Assembly: GCA_020226215.1 (NCBI GenBank)
Contig: CM035236.1
Location: 2,361,001-2,425,000, forward strand
Direction of reading: 5' to 3'
From: Sindora glabra
Taxonomy: Eukaryota; Streptophyta; Magnoliopsida; Fabales; Fabaceae
DNA length: 64,000 nucleotides
Shown here one piece after another: positions 1-12,027 of this stretch. A program made the translations under genes and the position numbers. Each line of letters begins with the position of its first letter. Position 1 is the stretch's first letter. Under the pieces are notes generated by a model. It had not been told where the DNA came from. It did no database searches and worked only from the letters and a program-made list of their open reading frames with translations.

Positions 1-526
1 CGTTTGTGGTAAATATACCAAGAGTTTGGTCCTAGTGAGGAACTTAGACTTCTAATGAGAGAAAAGTGTACAAGCCCTAGATGAAGGGTTTTATTCTATT
101 TATAGTTTACCGTAAGATGAAGAAAGGTGTGAATCGTGGGTCCTATGTTAGAATATTCTAAATCTACTATGTAATTGGTGTGATTGGAATCTAATGGATG
201 CTAGATACATATCCTGGTGATTGCATCAGTGTGGAGAGTGTGAACCTATACATGCAAACGTTACATGAGTCGAAGCGGCCAAGGATATTAACTCATGCCC
301 AAACGGATGGAATGAGATTGCTCTTTTGTTTAGCAGGCTATTAGTTTAGCCTAATGTGCATTGATTCGAGCAGAAGGTTTATGTCATTTGCCTTTACCAT
401 TTGAAATGTCATATTGTTTTGTGGCTTAAGGCATCTTGCTGTCATCTACTCTTTTATGGCTTTTAATGAGTCAAAATAGCTTCATTTTTTTAGGACCATT
501 GTCTATTGTTCCTTTTTGCAGTTCTA

Positions 527-972
527 GGCCATTGATTCTAGGTACGACAAGGATTTGTATTTTGGGTCTTTTATAAACCTTAATCGAAATTGATTTCCTT
601 TTGGAAACTAGGTGGCTATATTTTCTGAGTTCTTTTAAAAAATTCTTAGCTTCATCGAAAAAGATCATTCCTATTCAGTAGGTATTTCCCCTTCTTCCTC
701 CTCAATAGTTTAAATTTTCGATTTCTATTGTATTTTTGCCATGATTTATGGCCATTGATTCTATGTATGACAAAGATTTGTGTTTTGGGTCTTTTATAAA
801 CCTTATTTGAAATTAATTTCCCTCTGGAAACTAGGTGGCTATGTTTTCTAAGTTCTTTTAAAAAATTCTCAACTTTATTAAAAAATTTTCTTCTCAACAG
901 ATATTTTCATTTTTCCTCCTCAAAAGTTTAAATTTTCAATTCACTATTGTATTTTTACCATGATTTGTTGTG
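527..972 (+). repeat. Tandem duplication, unit about 223 bp
   Basis: Two diverged copies lie head to tail: 527-749 and 750-972. Each begins with gccattgattcta, continues through 'ttttgggtcttttataaacctta' and 'ggaaactaggtggctat', and ends near 'ttttt(g/a)ccatgattt'. The offset between matching words is constant at 223 bp. Two short minus-strand reading frames over the copies resemble each other only because of this duplication and are not thought to be coding. Confidence 0.85.
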
Positions 973-1131
973 TGGTGTTGTGTCTTCTTCTTGTTATTGT
1001 TGTATTGTTGGTACTACTTTCATTTGGTTTTTATTTCTACCTTTACTCTCATTATTCTAATCAAAGTTACATTATGGCATCACCTCCATATTTATTTGTA
1101 TGGTTATTTTTGTAACTACTAGTTTTTTAGG

Positions 1132-2800
1132 ATGTCATTGTCATTTACTATCCTTCTAACATCCTCCACTTTGTTTATTCTTTTTTTGAAAGTGTACTTA
1201 TTACTTCTCTTGGCCTATCTTTTCATGTTTAACAGTTTTCCTTTTGTTGATTTCTTTTCAAGCTCTAATAGTGATAGTTCAAGTGTCAATTTATCTGATC
1301 TCTTAGATCATCTTGAGATTAAAGGAAAACTCTATTATGTTGTTTCGCATCCAAATCCTCTTGCCACCATCATGGTAAATCATTGTCATGGGAACAATGG
1401 TGTTGATCAAGTCGATCTAATGCATGCTAACTATCCAAAGTTCAATTAGATTAACACTAAGGTGCAAACTTAAGTGGTTTCTACTAAGTGGAAAGACCAA
1501 GATTTTTTGGATGATCTTTAAAATGAACATTTTCCTAAAAAAATAATTGAACAAGTGATTTATTATGTTGTAGCTTAGGATGATGAAGGGACTTGAATCT
1601 ATGACCTAGTATCCTTCATTATGTTTTATGGTGCTTTAATGGTTAAAATGGGTTTAATGCCATTTACTCATTTTCATTGGTTTATCCTTGAAGATTTAAA
1701 CCTATGTCTAACCTAATTGACACTTAATGCCTGAATGTTTATGATATGCTTTGAAACAGTTATCTTTCATCTAAAAAGTGTATTGCCAATGGACAATTTT
1801 TAAATTTTCTAGATTTAAGCCAATAGACTAGACAGTGGATTTACTTTAGTCAAAGGCCCAAGTGGTCATTGTTAAAGAACCTAAAGTCCAATATCAAATA
1901 CTAAAAAGAGTCATTTGTTAAAATTTATATGTTGAATGACATTTGGCCTTTCTATTTAATAGACAAAGGTGAATATGTATTTCCAACCCATTAGGGAATA
2001 CAAATAAAAGATCTAAAAACCCATTTGTTGGATACTTATTTTATGGATGTCAAAATTTAATACTTTGCATTTTAAGCTTAAAGTTCTCAATGCTCCAACA
2101 ATACTAAGTATTTTTTTTTAACATTTGCCTATTTTGTTGGCTATCATTTGGTTGGGAAAGAAAAATTTTACCAAAATATGCTACACATGAGTGAAAACAA
2201 ATTTCAGAGAGCTAAAAAAAAGCACTTAAAGAAGAAAGTTTTCTTTTTGCAAGTTTCAAAGGCCTAATATACTATTCCCCTAATTTCCATGCAATTTCTT
2301 ACTTTGGAAGTGGGATGCCTATTTCTTCCCCTATACCTCAAGAATAATTCAATCAAGGGACTTTTATTAGCACCATCAATGTGGAAGAAGTAAAGGACAT
2401 TGCTTTTTTACAAAAAAGGAAGAGGAAAAGATTATTGAAAAATAGAAGAAAGTTAAAGGATAGAGCCTCTGAATCTTTGCCTGAGGAAATGCTAGCGAAT
2501 GTTACTCAAGATCCTTTGCCACTTTGCTAGATTGCTAGATTTACAAATTATATACAAAATCTAGTAGAATATTTGCTAGGACCAAAGTTTGAATATGACA
2601 TACTTGATGATTTTTAACATAAAGAGGCCAAACTAGCCCTTTATATATGTGATTGGACATTGCTTTCCAAGGACTATGATGAGAATATGGCCATAGTTAA
2701 TTAAATCAAGTGTGTAAAGTATAGTTAAAAAGCTATAAGTGATTTAGCCTACAGTATCTTTAGCGTCCTGTCTTTGGTTTCCCTTTTAGTTGCTCAAGAG
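1132..2800 (+). pseudogene. Degenerate gypsy-type transposon ORF (gag-like)
   Basis: An open stretch at 1132-1449 starts with a hydrophobic segment followed by a Ser/Asp-rich stretch. In the same or neighbouring frames the sequence continues past several TAG and TAA codons. A segment around 1610-1760 reads like the conserved core of plant 'putative gypsy type transposon' proteins: a phrase of the type G-L-x-P-F-T-x-F, then a short helix, then a Q-L-T-x-N-x-W-like motif. A basic Lys/Arg-rich stretch follows at about 2390-2460. Many stops can be explained as CAG or CAA changed to TAG or TAA. The family call is from memory of the pattern and is moderate at best. Confidence 0.35.
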
Positions 2801-4900
2801 AGGGAACTAACCTAATTTAGATGTTATTACTACAGAAAAGTTATTTAATGTCAAGTCTTTAAATGATTTTATTGGGATATGACCGATGTTTCATTAAGTG
2901 TTATTGTATATATTTTATGACATCAATCACAAAATCATTATGAAATAAGGGAAATAATTTTGGTTCTAATAACAAAAAAAATATCATCATTTCTTGTAGA
3001 ATAAACTACTTGATAACTTGTGCAAAGTTAAAAATATTAATTTCTAATAAGTAATTGATATGAAATATTTATCTAATATTTTTTAAAAATTAATTTTTTA
3101 CTTCCTTGCTAGAATATTTACATTCAAAATTGAATAAACTTAATATTTTGTGTGCAAATATTTATTTTAAGCTAAAAATTTTGAAAGATCATAACTTCAC
3201 ACTTAATTATTTGTTTAAGGTAGATCTTATGTCAATTTCATATTTTTTAGATCTACCATCAATGCATAACCCTAAGGGTTTTGCCATTCATGAAATAAAG
3301 AAAATGACCATTTTATAGATTTTTTCCAATTTCTCCCTCTTAAAAAATTTAACATCTTAATAATTCAAAGGCTTTATAGCTTTGTTCATAATATCAACAA
3401 AATTAAGAAATGTTTATAAGTTTTCATAATATGGTCATTTTGTACCTTAATTATAGATGGAGGAGTACATGAAGAATTAATGGAAGATTTTTGGTCTAAG
3501 GACGCTTAGAAATTAGCTTCTTTTGACTTATTAAAAAGAATTTCTAAAAAAAAAAGGAATTTATGGAATTTTTTGGGGAAAAAATAAAATTTGGGAGATT
3601 TGAGGCATTTGAAAGTGTATAGGAGTGATTTGGGTTGAAAGAAGTGAAAAGAAATGGGAAAGGGATTTAAGGATCAAAAGTGATAATTTAGGGTTTTGGT
3701 GATTTGGAAATTTTGGTGAAATTCAACAAAATAATGGAGTTGTGGATGGATTTGAGTGAGAGAGAGTGAGAGAGCTCTTAAGGTTGTTGGGGAAAAATGG
3801 AAAAATAACAAGCAACAGTAAAAGCAAGCTTTAAATATGGCCTTTAGGAAGCATTTCCAAAAAAAGGCATGTTAAGCTAAGATAAGGCAATTGATTAACT
3901 TGGCTAGCAAGCTTAGGTTCAGCTTATGAACATCAACATGCAGAAATTAATAGGCTTGGTTGGTGATAAAAGGGTTGCATGATTGTGGGAAATTGTATGG
4001 ACCTAAGCATATGGTTGGTTGATATAAGTGTATTTAGGATAAGTGATTTGTATATGTTTAGGAGATATGGTAATCGATATTGATTGATGGGTAATGCGTG
4101 AAGCAATAAATTTCACCAAAGCATTTAGGTAGGCACTAGGTAGCATTCGAGGGTGTAATACCATTGGTAGGAAGTAATGGTAAGCCATGCATAGCATAAG
4201 CACCAATGTACTAGGGTGTGCAAAGGCACTCAGATAACCCAATAGATTAGCAGTTAGGTGTTGGCAAGGCCATTCAAACAGCGATATAATTTTGGGCAAT
4301 TTTTGCATTAGAAGGACTATTACTTGGTGATTACTTTGATAGTTTTCTTGTGCAAACCTAATAGTTGTGATTGTTAACTACAAGGCTATGTGGTAGACAT
4401 GCATAAATTTTGGTAGAGGCAAAAATTTTGGTAGAGGCAAAGTTTTTGCTAGAGAAAGAATTGTGTGTAATGCTTGCCACCTATTTCCTCCTATTGATTT
4501 GTGATCAATAAAAGGTTGTAAACATGTTCCCATATTTGTTGTTCCATTTACATGTTTCTTTTTCCATAAATACAATTTGAGTGAATTGTGAGCAAGTTGC
4601 TAAGCCAAAATCCAATCTTAGTGCCATTATAATGTGCAATTTCGTGATTTGAAATTTCACCTTGTGATAGTAAGCCACTATTAATTATTTGCTTAGACTT
4701 TCTTATTAGATAAATCCATCGTTATTTTTCTTAACCTAAAAATTGGAATTTTAGTACTTATAACATAACAAGAGTTGAGCAGATTGAAGGCGGAGGCTAA
4801 AGAAGATAGGCGATTGATATCATTTCGGTTGACCCCACCAAAGAGGAAATAAATGAAGGATCATAAAACCAAATAAGATTATGATGTTTTCATAATTAAA

Positions 4901-7533
4901 ATCAAAGAATTACAAATTACAAATTTATGAAAATCAAGGTGGCTCCACAGTGCAATTCTCAAAGAATTACAAATTTATCTTATTATTCTATGTTTAATTG
5001 ATAATATATATACTCTGCTTTTCCTTGAATATATAATAAGAGCTTCGACAACGTCCAGATGTTTTCATAATTAAAAGCACTTTTGAGAGTAATTAGAAGA
5101 ACTCTGATAATCTTTCATTGCTGGAAGAATACAATTAATTAAAACTTAAGGATAAGGGCATGATGATGATGATGATGATACGGATGGCACAACTACAACA
5201 ATGTAAATATATATAAGTTATATAATTCACAAATATAACACGTTTTGTACTTTAAATTAACACCTTCTCTATATCCATTGCATGTTCCGACTAATACTTA
5301 TCAAAATGATTTGGCATTCCTTAATTGTCTTTTTCTGTACTCTCTTCAAATAATTAATTAAACTCATTTTTGCATCTTTCTGATTGCAAAAGAATAATCC
5401 TTTTCTATGTTCCATGTTTATCCACAATCCATGCATGCATGGATAAAATTGTGTTATATATGATTCATGTGGGTTCAGATCAAAATTAAGACGCCGTGTT
5501 TCATGAAATATATATTTGGAGATTACCCAACAATTAATTATGGATTTGCTGTGTATAACCCACTAGCTAGCTACCCTGAAACTGCATCGCTCTTTCCCAT
5601 CAGTTTTAGGTTTGACTAACAACCAAATCAAATGTTAGGTCAGCACTAATGATAATTTAAGGCAATTTCACTCCACCTCCAATAAAAATTGATTATTTTT
5701 ATTTATTCAATTTTTTTAATATTGGGATTTGTACTTTATCTGATTTATTTATTTTGAAATTTGAAAAAAAATTAATAATCAAAATATTGAAGATCAAATC
5801 AAAGTATTTGTAGAATCGCACATTATTTTAATTTTTTTTTTCCAAAATAATGGGGTTTGATTGTGTATATTTCGTTTAAAACACTTCAAACTTACTTCTC
5901 CCATAGGCTATAGAATTTATAATTAATAATTTTTACTGTTTATTAAAAGAGAGTATATAATACACTTAAAAATAAAAATATATAAGATTAAATAATATTA
6001 TAAAAATTCTACCTTTTAAAAAATAAATATTTTTATTATTAAATTATATTTAGTTTATTAAAATTTATAAATTTATTTACATTTAAATTTAAAAAAAGTA
6101 ATTTAACAGTAAAATATTTAATCCCTTATAACATTACTATATATGATAAATATGCAAATGGCGGGGACTCTTACCCACTAATTAGTTCCCAAAAAGCCAA
6201 ACTGCTGAAAAGATATAATAATGAAAAGTTTTGGCACGGTACTACATTTATAACGAAACCATTGTCTTCCGTGCATGCATGACATCAACAGCCGCCACTG
6301 CACAAAGCATTTTGTTACCAGATAAGTTCCTTCCACATAAGCAAGGCAATGCAGACAGTATTTAAAAAAGGAAAATGGGAGAAAATTTTAAAAGTCGTTC
6401 CAATTTTATCGGATGTCCCCGACATGCCTAAAGGTTGTTTTTTCAAACCAGTTGTCTTTTTTTTTTGGACAAAATTTCTAACATTATTTTTTAAAATAAT
6501 TAATATTTAAAATTATGAAACCAATAATATTCTTAAAAATATAAAAAAAAATTAGTTATCAATTATTTAACAAATATCATCTTTTTTGGTGAGATTTTTA
6601 ACATTAATTTTGAAAATAATGAATATTGAAAGTCATAAGAGCAATATTATTTCTAAAAATATAATCAAGTACATCATTAATTTCTCCTCATTATTACTCT
6701 TATGATCCCTTTTATTTATTTCTAAGTTCAACATTTGTCTCCTTTCAACTCTCTTTACAAAATTCTAAATTTCATTCTATCCTTCATTATACGTGAATAA
6801 GTTATCAATACTATTTATAGGTGTTTTTCTTGCTTTTGCTTCTACTTCTCAATTCTTCACTTCTTCAACTTCTTTAATTGGTTAGCAAGTTCTGTAAGAG
6901 ATTTTTATTTATATTTTTTTTATAATTTTTGAAATTATATTTGAATTTTAATTACTTATTATATATTTGATAAAATATTACAGAGGAATCAACTAAACAA
7001 TAATGGAAGATGGAAAAAAATTAAAAATAAATAAAAATGATCATTTTTCACAATTTTAAAAGGAAAAATTGCCTTTGGTGTTTGCATGAGTAAATTTTGA
7101 AAAGTTAAGTAAAATAAAAAAAATTATCCTAAATGGAGAGCCAAGTCCAAAATTATAGCCTTTTTTAAAATTTTTAACCCAAAATATATGTTTTTAGTAT
7201 AAAGTTGAATTTATTCAATTTTTACTATAAATATTATGATGAGTAAGTCAAAAATTAATATTAAAATTTATATATTTTGTAAAAATTTAGTGTGATATAT
7301 ATATATATGAAAAGAAGTCAATTTTTATTAAAAATTCAACAGAATAATTATTTTTCTCGTCGATTATATAATTAATATCATAATGAATATATAATAATGT
7401 TTAATTAGATATTAATAAAAAATCGATTTACAACCCATTAAGCATCTAATATTTATTTGCAATTCTATAATAATTTTTTATTTATTATTTTTAATCACCA
7501 AGAGGGATAACCACCTTAAAATTAGAGTATTAA
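4901..7533. other. AT-rich intergenic DNA, no gene seen
   Basis: I see no coding exon here. Poly-A/T runs and low-complexity sequence dominate, with a short (ATG)n run at about 5159-5179. A diverged direct duplication of roughly 120 bp lies at 6461-6700. Part of this stretch could act as distal upstream sequence of the LURP-one-related gene at 8463. Confidence 0.6.
6461..6700 (+). repeat. Diverged tandem duplication, about 120 bp
   Basis: Two copies (about 6461-6581 and 6582-6700) share the order: T-rich run, 'tttctaacatta' / 'ttttaacatta', 'aaaataat(t/g)aatatt', 'caat(a)tatt', 'ctaaaaatataa'. The copies differ by many substitutions, so this is an old duplication. Limits are good to about 10 bp. 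Confidence 0.5.
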
Positions 7534-7542
7534 CATATTTTT

Positions 7543-7777
7543 GAGAAATAGTTAGTAGACACTACCTACTATATTATTTTTAGGCATTATTCCCAACTAA
7601 TAATTTTGTCTAATACTCCATTATAAGTTGGTTTACTCTCTCTTCCATCATAATTAATAAAAAATGATTATTGATTTATTCTTTATATTTAAATGATTAT
7701 TAGATAAATTGGATACATGCATTATTAATTAGTAATATTTGAGTAACAGGATAAGGTGATAAGCAATAGTATTTCTC
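7543..7777. mobile_element. MITE, GAGAAATA family, degenerate copy (235 bp)
   Basis: The element starts with gagaaatagttagtag and ends with the complement of gagaaatactattgctta. It is flanked by catattttt (7534-7542) and catatttct (7778-7786), a 9-bp target duplication with one mismatch. Its ends resemble both ends of the better-preserved copy at 31953-32228. A 9-10 bp target duplication fits a Mutator-like (MULE) origin. It carries no coding sequence. Confidence 0.6.
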
Positions 7778-8250
7778 CATATTTCTTCCTTTTGGATATG
7801 TGTCATCTCTAGTATTCTAACTCCCTTGTTGACAGGTATTTTTATTTTTTAATTCTCTATGCAGGCATTCTATGTAGACTTTTCACTTATACGTTTATAT
7901 CTACAAATTTCTGTTGAATTAATGCCACAAGGAGCAAAGGCCTTTTCATGGTGCTTATTAAATACAATTTCAGCCAATAAAAAGTCAGAAGTGTCTCAAG
8001 TTCTTCCAACTGTGGTAGGCTGCTCTGCTTTATTAATTCGTCCCCTCCAATCCAATGCCCAGAACGTGCCTTAATGGGAGATGACCACTTTATCCACTTC
8101 AATCCCTCCCATGCCTCATCTACTCGTATTTTTTACTGCTCCGTCGACTTTTAGTACTAAAAATATCAAACAATTCACCTAATATTGCAGCAACAGTATA
8201 CATGAATCTGTAATTAGTCAGATGGATTAGTGCTCCATCCATATATGTGG

Positions 8251-8258
8251 TGACGTAA
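8251..8258 (+). promoter_or_regulatory. TGACG (as-1 type) motif upstream of LOR gene
   Basis: TGACGTAA lies about 130 bp upstream of the TATA box of the LURP-one-related gene. TGACG is the core bound by TGA-type bZIP factors in salicylate and stress responses. The motif is short, so function is an inference from position only. Confidence 0.25.
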
Positions 8259-8382
8259 CTGCCGAACTCACACTTCCAGATTAAAGATGAAATTAGCATG
8301 AGATGGATGGACGTGGGAAGAGGAATTCCACGCATGCCATATTGCAAAAAGGTGTTTGGACAAACTGCCAAAACGGTAACAA

Positions 8383-8390
8383 TATAAATA
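8383..8390 (+). promoter_or_regulatory. TATA box of LURP-one-related gene
   Basis: TATAAATA sits 73 bp upstream of the chosen ATG at 8463. That spacing predicts a transcription start near 8415-8420 and a short 5' leader. Confidence 0.7.
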
Positions 8391-8462
8391 AGCTGCTCAA
8401 GCGCATCTTGGCTCTCTCATCGGACCGCTAACTGCTTCATTCCATTTGAGTTCGAGGAAAAC

Positions 8463-9225
8463 ATGGCAAAGGTATATCCCGGAGAACAGGCGTTATCTGC
8501 ATGCAATGATTCCGACACCTCAAAAAGAGAAACATACACTTTATGGATGAAATCTCTTGTATTCCACTCTAATGGCTGCACTGTCTATAATTCAAATGGT
8601 GAAATAGTTTACCGCGTTGATAACTATGACAAAAAGGCCAGAAGACAAGTTAGCCTCATGGACGTCCGAGGAAGAGTTCTCTGCACTATACAGAAGGTAC
8701 TGCTTTTTCCAAACACTTAAATAATCAACCTTTTCATAAATTATAAGTTGACCGAATTGATTTTTTTTTTCTCACCATGATGTTGCAGAGGTTGTTAGGT
8801 TTTGGGCGTTGGGATGGCTACAGAAGCAGCAGTTCTTATTGTGAGGAAAGCCAGGAGATGCGGTGGTTCCAAGTCAGAAGATGTTACAAAATGGATAAGG
8901 GAAGAGTAGCTTGCGAGATGAGAGTGGGTTGTCAAAAGTACTGGATAGTTAGAATCGCCGGCAAAGCAGGATATAGAATTGTGGACATTCAACAAAATAT
9001 TATTGCTGAGGTAAATTCAGGTTGTTTGACTTCCTTTCATTTTAATTTGTCATAAAATTGCAGTGTCTAATTTGGTATATGCATGTGCAGGTAAAGCAAA
9101 AGCAGGCAAGTCCAGGAGTGATGCTGGGTGACGATGTTTTGACGTTGAATGTGGAGGCGGACGTAGATCATTCCCTTATAATGGCTTTCGTGATGGTCTA
9201 TGGATTACAGTGCGGCACAATGTAA
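8463..9225 (+). CDS. LURP-one-related (LOR, DUF567) protein
   Basis: Three exons, 8463-8696, 8789-9010 and 9091-9225, join in phase 0 at both GT-AG introns and encode 196 residues, the usual length for this family. The protein shows the hallmarks of the LOR domain: an N-terminal L-x-M-K-S-L strand, then N-G-C-T-V-Y-N-S-N-G-E-I-V-Y-R-V-D-N-Y (residues about 39-57), L-M-D-x-R-G-R-V-L, and a C-terminal L-G-D-D-V-L-T-L plus D-H-S-L-I-M-A. The family is a tubby-like beta-barrel; Arabidopsis LURP1 is needed for basal defence against oomycetes, but most members have no known biochemical activity. No signal peptide or membrane segment is visible. The start is the first ATG downstream of a good TATA box. 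The gene stands alone, about 2.8 kb from the 3' end of the convergent minus-strand gene. Confidence 0.95.
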
Positions 9226-9323
9226 TATTGGCTCAATCTATTGTAATTTTGGCTCGGTTTCTTCGGATGATGATGAGTATGAAGAGTGTATATATAAACT
9301 GTAAACAGAGATACTTGAAAGAA

Positions 9324-9329
9324 AATAAA
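9324..9329 (+). terminator. Polyadenylation signal of LOR gene
   Basis: AATAAA occurs about 100 bp after the stop codon, followed by T-rich sequence, a normal plant 3' end arrangement. Confidence 0.6.
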
Positions 9330-10612
9330 GATTTATTCTCTTTCGTGTTGGTTCATTTATTTTCTTTATAAAAGAAATTAAATTTTAATCCAAAATAGAT
9401 GTAAAAATATTTGAGATCACTTTGAAGCTAGAGCAGAAATTAACACCGGTGATCATAAGCATCAGATGAAAATTGGAGAAGGATGCAGCAGTGATGATTA
9501 CCCCAACTGAATTGCCAACGATTGGGTTGTTGATCAGTGATTTTCATTCCCTTTTCGGCGGGCTATCTGCATCATCTTTAGAGCACATGGAATGCGACCT
9601 TCTGGAGGGTCATTGTTATCCTCACCCAATAAATAATGAGACTACGCCTTCATGTTGTCATGTCTTACAACATCTCTCGACATTTTTTTAACTATTCTCA
9701 GCGGGGATGTAAATTTTTTATACGAGTCAGTAACCCATCCAATACCAACTTGACATGTTTTATATAGGTAGCTCCCACCAGATGCCAACTTGAGATGTTT
9801 TATATAGGTGCGGACTGTATATTTGAACTGCAAATGGGTCGATTCTTTTGGCACCAAAAAAAAAAAATTGGGTTGACACAACTTTTATAAAAATTATTAC
9901 TATAAAAATATCTTTTAATATTTGTTGTTTAAATATTGGATAGCAATCAATGTCTACATAGACATGATTGTATATCCAAATTACTTGTTTAATTTCATAA
10001 GATACTTTCTAATCTGCAATTTAGTGTCAGGATAGGTTACTTTTTCTTTCAAACCAAACATGAATCCCATCTAAATCATTTAGTGAGGTTACAACCTTCC
10101 ATTTAGCTTCAAGTAATTTCATTATAATGATTTAGATTGGATCCATGACAGGACAAGGAGAATACTCTAGGGGAAATATATCAACACTTAAAACTCTGAA
10201 TAATTTTTACTCTAATGGGTTATTAATACACAATCAATATTTATATATTTCCATGTTGTTTGTTACTAACATTTAATATTTGACCCCACTTCAAATCTAA
10301 CAATTCGCTTTTATTTTCTATATTGGTTTTTAAATAACTAACATAGAAAATTTTTTTAATAGCTTATTATCCAATTCACAACCTATCATTAGATATCATG
10401 ACTTTATAACATTAACTTTTTATTTGAACTAATACAATAAGTTATACTTATTTTTAAAAATGTTTTCATTATATTATATATATTGGCTTTCATTTTAACT
10501 GTTGTTAATATAGCGATATTCAAAAAATAATTCTGTAGTAGTTTATATTAATACAAATAATTAACAACTAAAGTATAAATACTTACATATAATAAAAGGG
10601 TAAAATTCATGT
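9330..10612. other. Intergenic DNA between convergent genes
   Basis: No gene is seen. A short two-copy repeat of about 37 bp lies at roughly 9736-9812; both copies carry 'ccaacttga(c/g)atgttttatataggt'. The rest is AT-rich without recognisable structure. Confidence 0.5.
9736..9812 (+). repeat. Short tandem repeat, two copies of about 37 bp
   Basis: The phrase 'ccaacttga(c/g)atg' followed by 'ttttatataggt' occurs twice with short variable linkers. The sequence type is common in plant retrotransposon-derived DNA. Confidence 0.6.
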
Positions 10613-10620
10613 GTTTAATA

Positions 10621-10886
10621 TAGGGGTGCTTAACTGGTCAGTCTACACGAGACGGGGCCATATAGGCCCGGTCCGCTAAATGTGAGCCTATTTTAACAAA
10701 CTTGATCCGTACAAAAGTTCGTGGACTTTGTCTTATAAATAACTTTGGCCTGCAAACCGGCCCATTTAGCTAGCGGATTGGCCCGCACGGGCTAAACCCG
10801 TTTAGGCCTGCATTTTTTGCGGGCCCATTTTTAGCTAGTCCAGTCTGTAAAAAGCCCATGGACCAAAGACCCATTAAGCACCCCTA
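10621..10886. mobile_element. hAT-type MITE, 266 bp, perfect 8-bp TSD
   Basis: The element begins taggggtgcttaa and ends with its exact complement ttaagcaccccta, a 13-bp perfect terminal inverted repeat. It is flanked on both sides by gtttaata (10613-10620 and 10887-10894), a perfect 8-bp target site duplication. The T-A-G-G-G-G-T-G termini and 8-bp duplication are diagnostic of hAT elements. The interior is unusually GC-rich for this window (many GGCCC and CCCG words) and has no coding capacity, so it is non-autonomous. The intact duplication points to a fairly recent insertion. Confidence 0.93.
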
Positions 10887-10894
10887 GTTTAATA

Positions 10895-12027
10895 AAATGA
10901 TGTTAAAAAATTAATGAAGTATTTAATCAACAATTAAAAATATTTGTAGTGAGATATAATAAGTAATTAAATTTGGCAAACTAATTTATAAATAAGTTAG
11001 TTCTAACACAATAATATTATTATTTAGATTCAAGTTGAACTTATTCAAATTTTACTGATATTTGACATGTTATAGATATGACACGTACACCTAAATTGCT
11101 CAAAACAACACACTTACCACGCAGCAGGTCGCTGATACTCTTGGGGAAATTTTGATGCAATGGTTGTTTTCCTCTTCTTATGTCTTAATTTGCTCCAGCC
11201 TCCAGCTTTGAATGGGGTCAAAGTTGTTGCCATGCCATGCATTCATACATGTGATCATTAGTGAACAAAAGAATTATATTTTGAAGTACAGGCAGACCGA
11301 AGGGATTAGCAATCCGCCAAATCCCATAAAATATTTTGTTCCTAGAAGACGATGTGCATATACATGTGTATGATTTGCAAATTATTTGTCCTTACAAGTC
11401 AAATTTTTTATGACAATAAGGCAATGCAACTCTGCTCACACAACATGCTTATTTATATTCATACAGTTCATAGGCAGCCATGTGCATGTCTTTGAACATG
11501 GCATCATGGAGTCAAATATTTCCTTATGGGTTTTCTCGAAACTTAGAAAGCACTGTAGTTTATTTAAATCAATGGAAGACTATTTTAGTATCTGATTTTT
11601 ACGGGGAGACTCTGAAAAATAGGGCAACGCGCGACAAGATGCATTTGAAGTGGAAAGAAGTGCGTTTTCCACCCCTAAAAGACAAATAACCATTCATTTG
11701 TATTTTATTAACTAAAAGATACAATAAAAGAATCAACTGTTCGCCACGACACGTTGTTACGAAACAAATATAAATAAACACTTTTTTTTCCATGCAGATG
11801 ACCACTATTGATAACTTAAAAACAGACATTACAAACTACAATTTTTCTTCTTTTTTCTTTTTCTTTTTTAAATAAAAAGAAGACTAAAAGAAACAAGGAC
11901 AATACATACATCTTGCCAATTTACACCTTGATTAATTTATTCATTCTAATTTGTATTTTTAGTGCTGAAACACCCACCTCCTTCAACTATACACCGCAGG
12001 CTCCAAAATATATTAGGAACAAAGTTA
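10895..12027. other. Intergenic DNA 3' of the C2 coiled-coil gene
   Basis: No gene is supported. The last few hundred bases next to 12028 must include the 3' untranslated region of the minus-strand gene. I could not single out its poly-A site. Confidence 0.5.

Larger units (their letters stand above)
1..4900 (+). mobile_element. Decayed LTR-retrotransposon region
   Basis: No intact gene is visible. The stretch holds a 223-bp tandem duplication (527-972), a degenerate reading frame resembling the gag-like part of 'putative gypsy type transposon' proteins (1132-2800), and low-complexity flanks. Two short direct repeats of an 'aaattttggtagaggca'-like unit sit at about 4407-4440. I could not define long terminal repeats or a primer-binding site, so the element type rests on the degenerate protein similarity. 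The boundary near 4900 is approximate. Confidence 0.4.

Noticed and set aside
4003..4575. Minus-strand frames of 101 and 65 codons
   Set aside because: Within the decayed retroelement region; composition and lack of motifs suggest chance.
8120..8371. 83-codon minus-strand frame just upstream of the LOR gene
   Set aside because: Lies in the LOR promoter, has no family similarity and begins next to the LOR TATA box.
9473..9881. Overlapping plus and minus frames of 72 and 79 codons
   Set aside because: They lie in intergenic DNA that includes a short tandem repeat; no domain seen.
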